Positions 61,522 through 64,000 of a DNA stretch of 64,000 nucleotides are shown one piece after another. A program made the position numbers and the translations under genes. The notes beneath the pieces were generated by a model. That model had not been told where the DNA came from, did not search any database, and saw only the letters and a program-made list of their open reading frames with translations. Source of the stretch: Chondrosia reniformis (Eukaryota; Porifera; Demospongiae; Chondrillida; Chondrillidae); contig OX359197.1 of NCBI GenBank assembly GCA_947172415.1, positions 5,333,673 to 5,397,672 on the forward strand, in the 5' to 3' direction. Position 1 is the first letter of the stretch. Every line of letters begins with the position of its first letter.

Positions 61522-63625
61522 CTAATAGTTTGATGTATTATCATCGTCAGTTATGGTGACTTTGGCTTCATAAGGAACATCTCTCAGGACATGAGCTGTT
61601 GTTGGGTCCTTCAGCTCAAAAGTAAAGTACTCCCTTTGCTCAGGTATATCATCGTTAGTAATACTGATGCGGAATGTTGTTCTTCTCTCATTAGCAGGCA
61701 TTGCAGTCTGAAACACTAGTCCCTTCCAATCTTCACCCTCTATATATACATCCAAGAACAGGATACTAAGTGTATGCATATTGATTGATTCTATATATGC
61801 AAACATTAAATTTTATAGCGTATAAACCCAATCTAATTAATTATAGTATAGAGGACATGATCAATTCACTAAAGTATATTTTAACAAATTTTTCATGAAC
61901 TGAATAATAATAAATACGTACATGCACTAATGCTTAAATAGCTATTAAGATGACTATCAGTAGCACTAGCTAGGTATATGAACCCATTCTAATTATATAG
62001 TAGAATATCCATGCAGTTAGCTATAATCATTGGTATATAGCACAATATTAGACATGTGATCCTATACTACACTACACTTAAATATACTAAGATAGAGACA
62101 ATACTGTGGCTAAAAGATGGAAGTGACAGGAATGCAGTGACTCAACCTTCAGCTGTTCCCGTAGTAGCAGTAACAACAAGAGGATAATTCTGTGTTGATG
62201 TTCCATTGGCTACAATACCCACATCCAAGAAACTAGCTATATAGCACTCTCGTTTACTGTATATGAAGTCTTCTCAAGTGTCACTGTTATATCTGCAGAA
62301 GATGAATAGTGTGCTAATCCTGCATGCCCAATTTGCAAGTGAAATTGTGTTCTTACTTTCACTGTCATCAATAATTAAGGTTACAGCTGTATCTGGATCA
62401 CCGGGAAGCACCCCCATAGCCATCATTTGAGGTGACACAATTATCCTTGCATTGAATGATTCTACTTCCTCTATTATGGTATCAGTAAAGGTTTCAAAAG
62501 TAACTGAAGACATCTGGTTTCCTACAGTGAATACAGCTATCTTTGGACCAGATCCACTCTTGTAGTCTATTTGGGCTGTAATATAAGAAATTTTAAAGTG
62601 CTAGATCTTTTGAATTTAATATATAGAAGAACATATAACTTTTAAACAAATATATGTATAGAAAAGCACTTACTAATCGCAGAGTCTGGATAATCCTCTA
62701 CAATCACGCTGAATACATTATCTACAATAACATCTGTTTTCAGCCAAAGCTGGACAGTATGTCCTTCGCTCACTTCATAGACGTCAGGGTCAAAAAACAC
62801 TGAGGCAGCTACAATAAATATTACTTACGTATATACACATGTACGTACAGTTATAAAAACAAAATTAATTACACAAATCAGTCAATTAAGCCTATATGAA
62901 GGATGAAAATATGATAATCACTCAGATTTCTGGTTTGACGTATACGTATGTAAATATATGTACACAAATCCACTTCCAAAATTTAATTTTGCATAATACA
63001 GACTAATTTAAACACTTAAACACTAATAATACATAAAAATAATGTGATTATGAAGAATTAAGATCTTGGTAGAAAATACGTACTTATGTACGCATGTATA
63101 TGTTATGTACGTACATATATATACAAAGCATAACTAACTAGTTGTGTCAACAATTTCCACTATTGTTATTGGTGGAAATCCTTCCTGTACCATGCTAGCA
63201 TATTCTTGTGGTACTGAAAGGGTTGCCATGAACACTTCTCGTCTTTCCAGTATATTATCCATATATGTTGTCACTGACACTGTAACAGTTCCAGGACCAT
63301 TTGGAGAAGCAGTAAAGTTGAGTGTGTAGCCACCTTGATTGTAATCTACATTGAGATAAATTAGTTGTATAGGATCAACATTTTTTCAATGTTAGTTAAG
63401 AAATTAAGAAAAGTTGTTAATTTATTTTTATATAGATAAACACACACGTACATATATACTTATTATATAACTCCAAACCTTTACCTGATGAAGTGGTGGC
63501 TATGTCAAATGTGTCCACAGCAACGGAGAAATTAAAATCATAACCAATGTTTGTGACAAGTTTTATCTCTGCAGTGCCTCCTTCAGCTACTTCGTAATTG
63601 TTAAATTGAAATCCAAAAGTCAAAC
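61522..63625 (-). CDS. Gene E (3' part): Calx-beta repeat protein
   Basis: Minus-strand exons 63625-63485 and 63345-63139 (one Calx-beta: NNYEVAEGGTAEIKL; MDNILERREVFMATL), 62808-62674 and 62575-62357 (second: DVYEVSEGHTVQLWL; DTIIEEVESFNARI), 62292-62147 and 61739-61522 (third: TSYTVNESA; TNDDIPEQREYFTFEL), stop at 61522. All introns are phase 1, and each Calx-beta domain is split into two exons at the same place. Exon 62292-62147 is two bases too long: a TATA run in GCTATATAGCT shifts the frame and gives a TAG, whereas one TA fewer would restore ESAIASFLDVGIVANGT. The 5' end lies beyond the right edge. Such proteins are extracellular, and Calx-beta domains often bind calcium. The anchor exon, if any, is not visible. 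Confidence 0.75.
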
Positions 63626-64000
63626 CTATCATAATAAAAGGAATCACATGTATGCATCGTTTTATTATACTGTACATATACATAAGTATTTTAGTTAATT
63701 GATGATTATTGAGCTACAGCAACAGGAATATCCTATATAAGGGTATATGTAATACATATTCCTGTTGCTGTAGCTCAATAATCATCAATTAACTAATTAT
63801 GATCGCAACAACTACTCCATATCATTTCATATAAGTATATCTTTGCATTGCTGTTAGAATTCAGTATATATATTATACATGTACCCATTTAGTTTTAATT
63901 TGTATTAGTTACTATTCCTATCCATTATATATCCTGACTGTTAAAACTATATAGGAACCAGTGTCTCCTTTTACCACAAAATGGTTGATTTGTGAGTAAC
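63626..64000. other. Right-edge intron or intergenic DNA of gene E
   Basis: No exon was recognised. The stretch is dominated by a perfect inverted repeat (listed separately) and AT-rich DNA. Confidence 0.4.
63691..63796. repeat. Perfect 40-bp inverted repeat (hairpin)
   Basis: 63691-63730 (TTAGTTAATTGATGATTATT then GAGCTACAGCAACAGGAATA) is exactly complementary to 63757-63796, with a 26-base loop. Forty perfect pairs are unusual. It may be a very young fold-back element, a recombination product or a small-RNA precursor. A palindromic assembly artefact is also possible. Confidence 0.9.

Noticed and set aside
63691-63796. Calling the hairpin a microRNA gene
   Set aside because: The stem is perfect and 40 bp long, which also fits a fold-back element or an artefact; without small-RNA data, only the structure is reported.

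Overview
The window looks like a compact, AT-rich animal genome, most probably a demosponge of the Amphimedon kind. This is inferred from short GT-AG introns (often 50-250 bp), metazoan-only domain types (tyrosine kinase, collagen, TSP1, Calx-beta, IgGFc-binding-like, VWD-like, death fold), many minisatellites, and palindromic TACGTA/CGTACG strings throughout the non-coding DNA. No species assignment can be proved from the sequence alone.

Layout. 1-10 kb: repeats and non-coding DNA, with a decayed minisatellite field (about 0.45-2.6 kb) and a long TTTGCTGAAGTTAAAAA-type array (2.8-4.6 kb), bordered by GC-richer patches of unknown nature. 10-12.7 kb: a minus-strand death-fold gene with a frame break, next to a plus-strand decayed gene for a kinase / coiled coil / NHL-like propeller protein. 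14-35 kb: one large plus-strand gene that I assembled from 17 exons with matching splice phases (849 codons plus stop). It encodes a PH domain, two WWE domains and a tyrosine kinase domain. Its introns hold several MITE-like elements, minisatellites and dispersed repeats. 35.7-36.1 kb: a two-exon dispanin/CD225 (IFITM-like) gene. 36.3-40.5 kb: a ~170-bp satellite interrupted by two nearly identical ~1.06-kb units. 40.5-42.6 kb: a broken duplicate of the kinase 3' end plus the CD225 gene.

42.9-64 kb: a minus-strand tandem cluster of cell-surface protein genes. From right to left these are E (Calx-beta repeats, 5' end outside the window), B (type II membrane anchor, collagen, TSP1, IgGFc-binding-like, Calx-beta), C (same anchor, collagen, Calx-beta, VWD-like, probably damaged), D (same anchor, Calx-beta, VWD/ITIH-C-like) and a decayed Calx-beta remnant. 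Nearly all introns in B-E are phase 1, and three 184-bp first exons are paralogous. Together they look like a locus built by tandem duplication and shuffling of phase 1-1 modules, probably for matrix or self/non-self contact at the cell surface (inference). A fossil retroelement fragment lies inside gene D's first intron.

How the genes could work together is inference only. The kinase would sit in the cytosol, binding membrane lipid through PH and poly-ADP-ribose through WWE. The cluster proteins would expose collagen and Calx-beta modules outside the cell. Nothing in the sequence links the two sets except neighbourhood.
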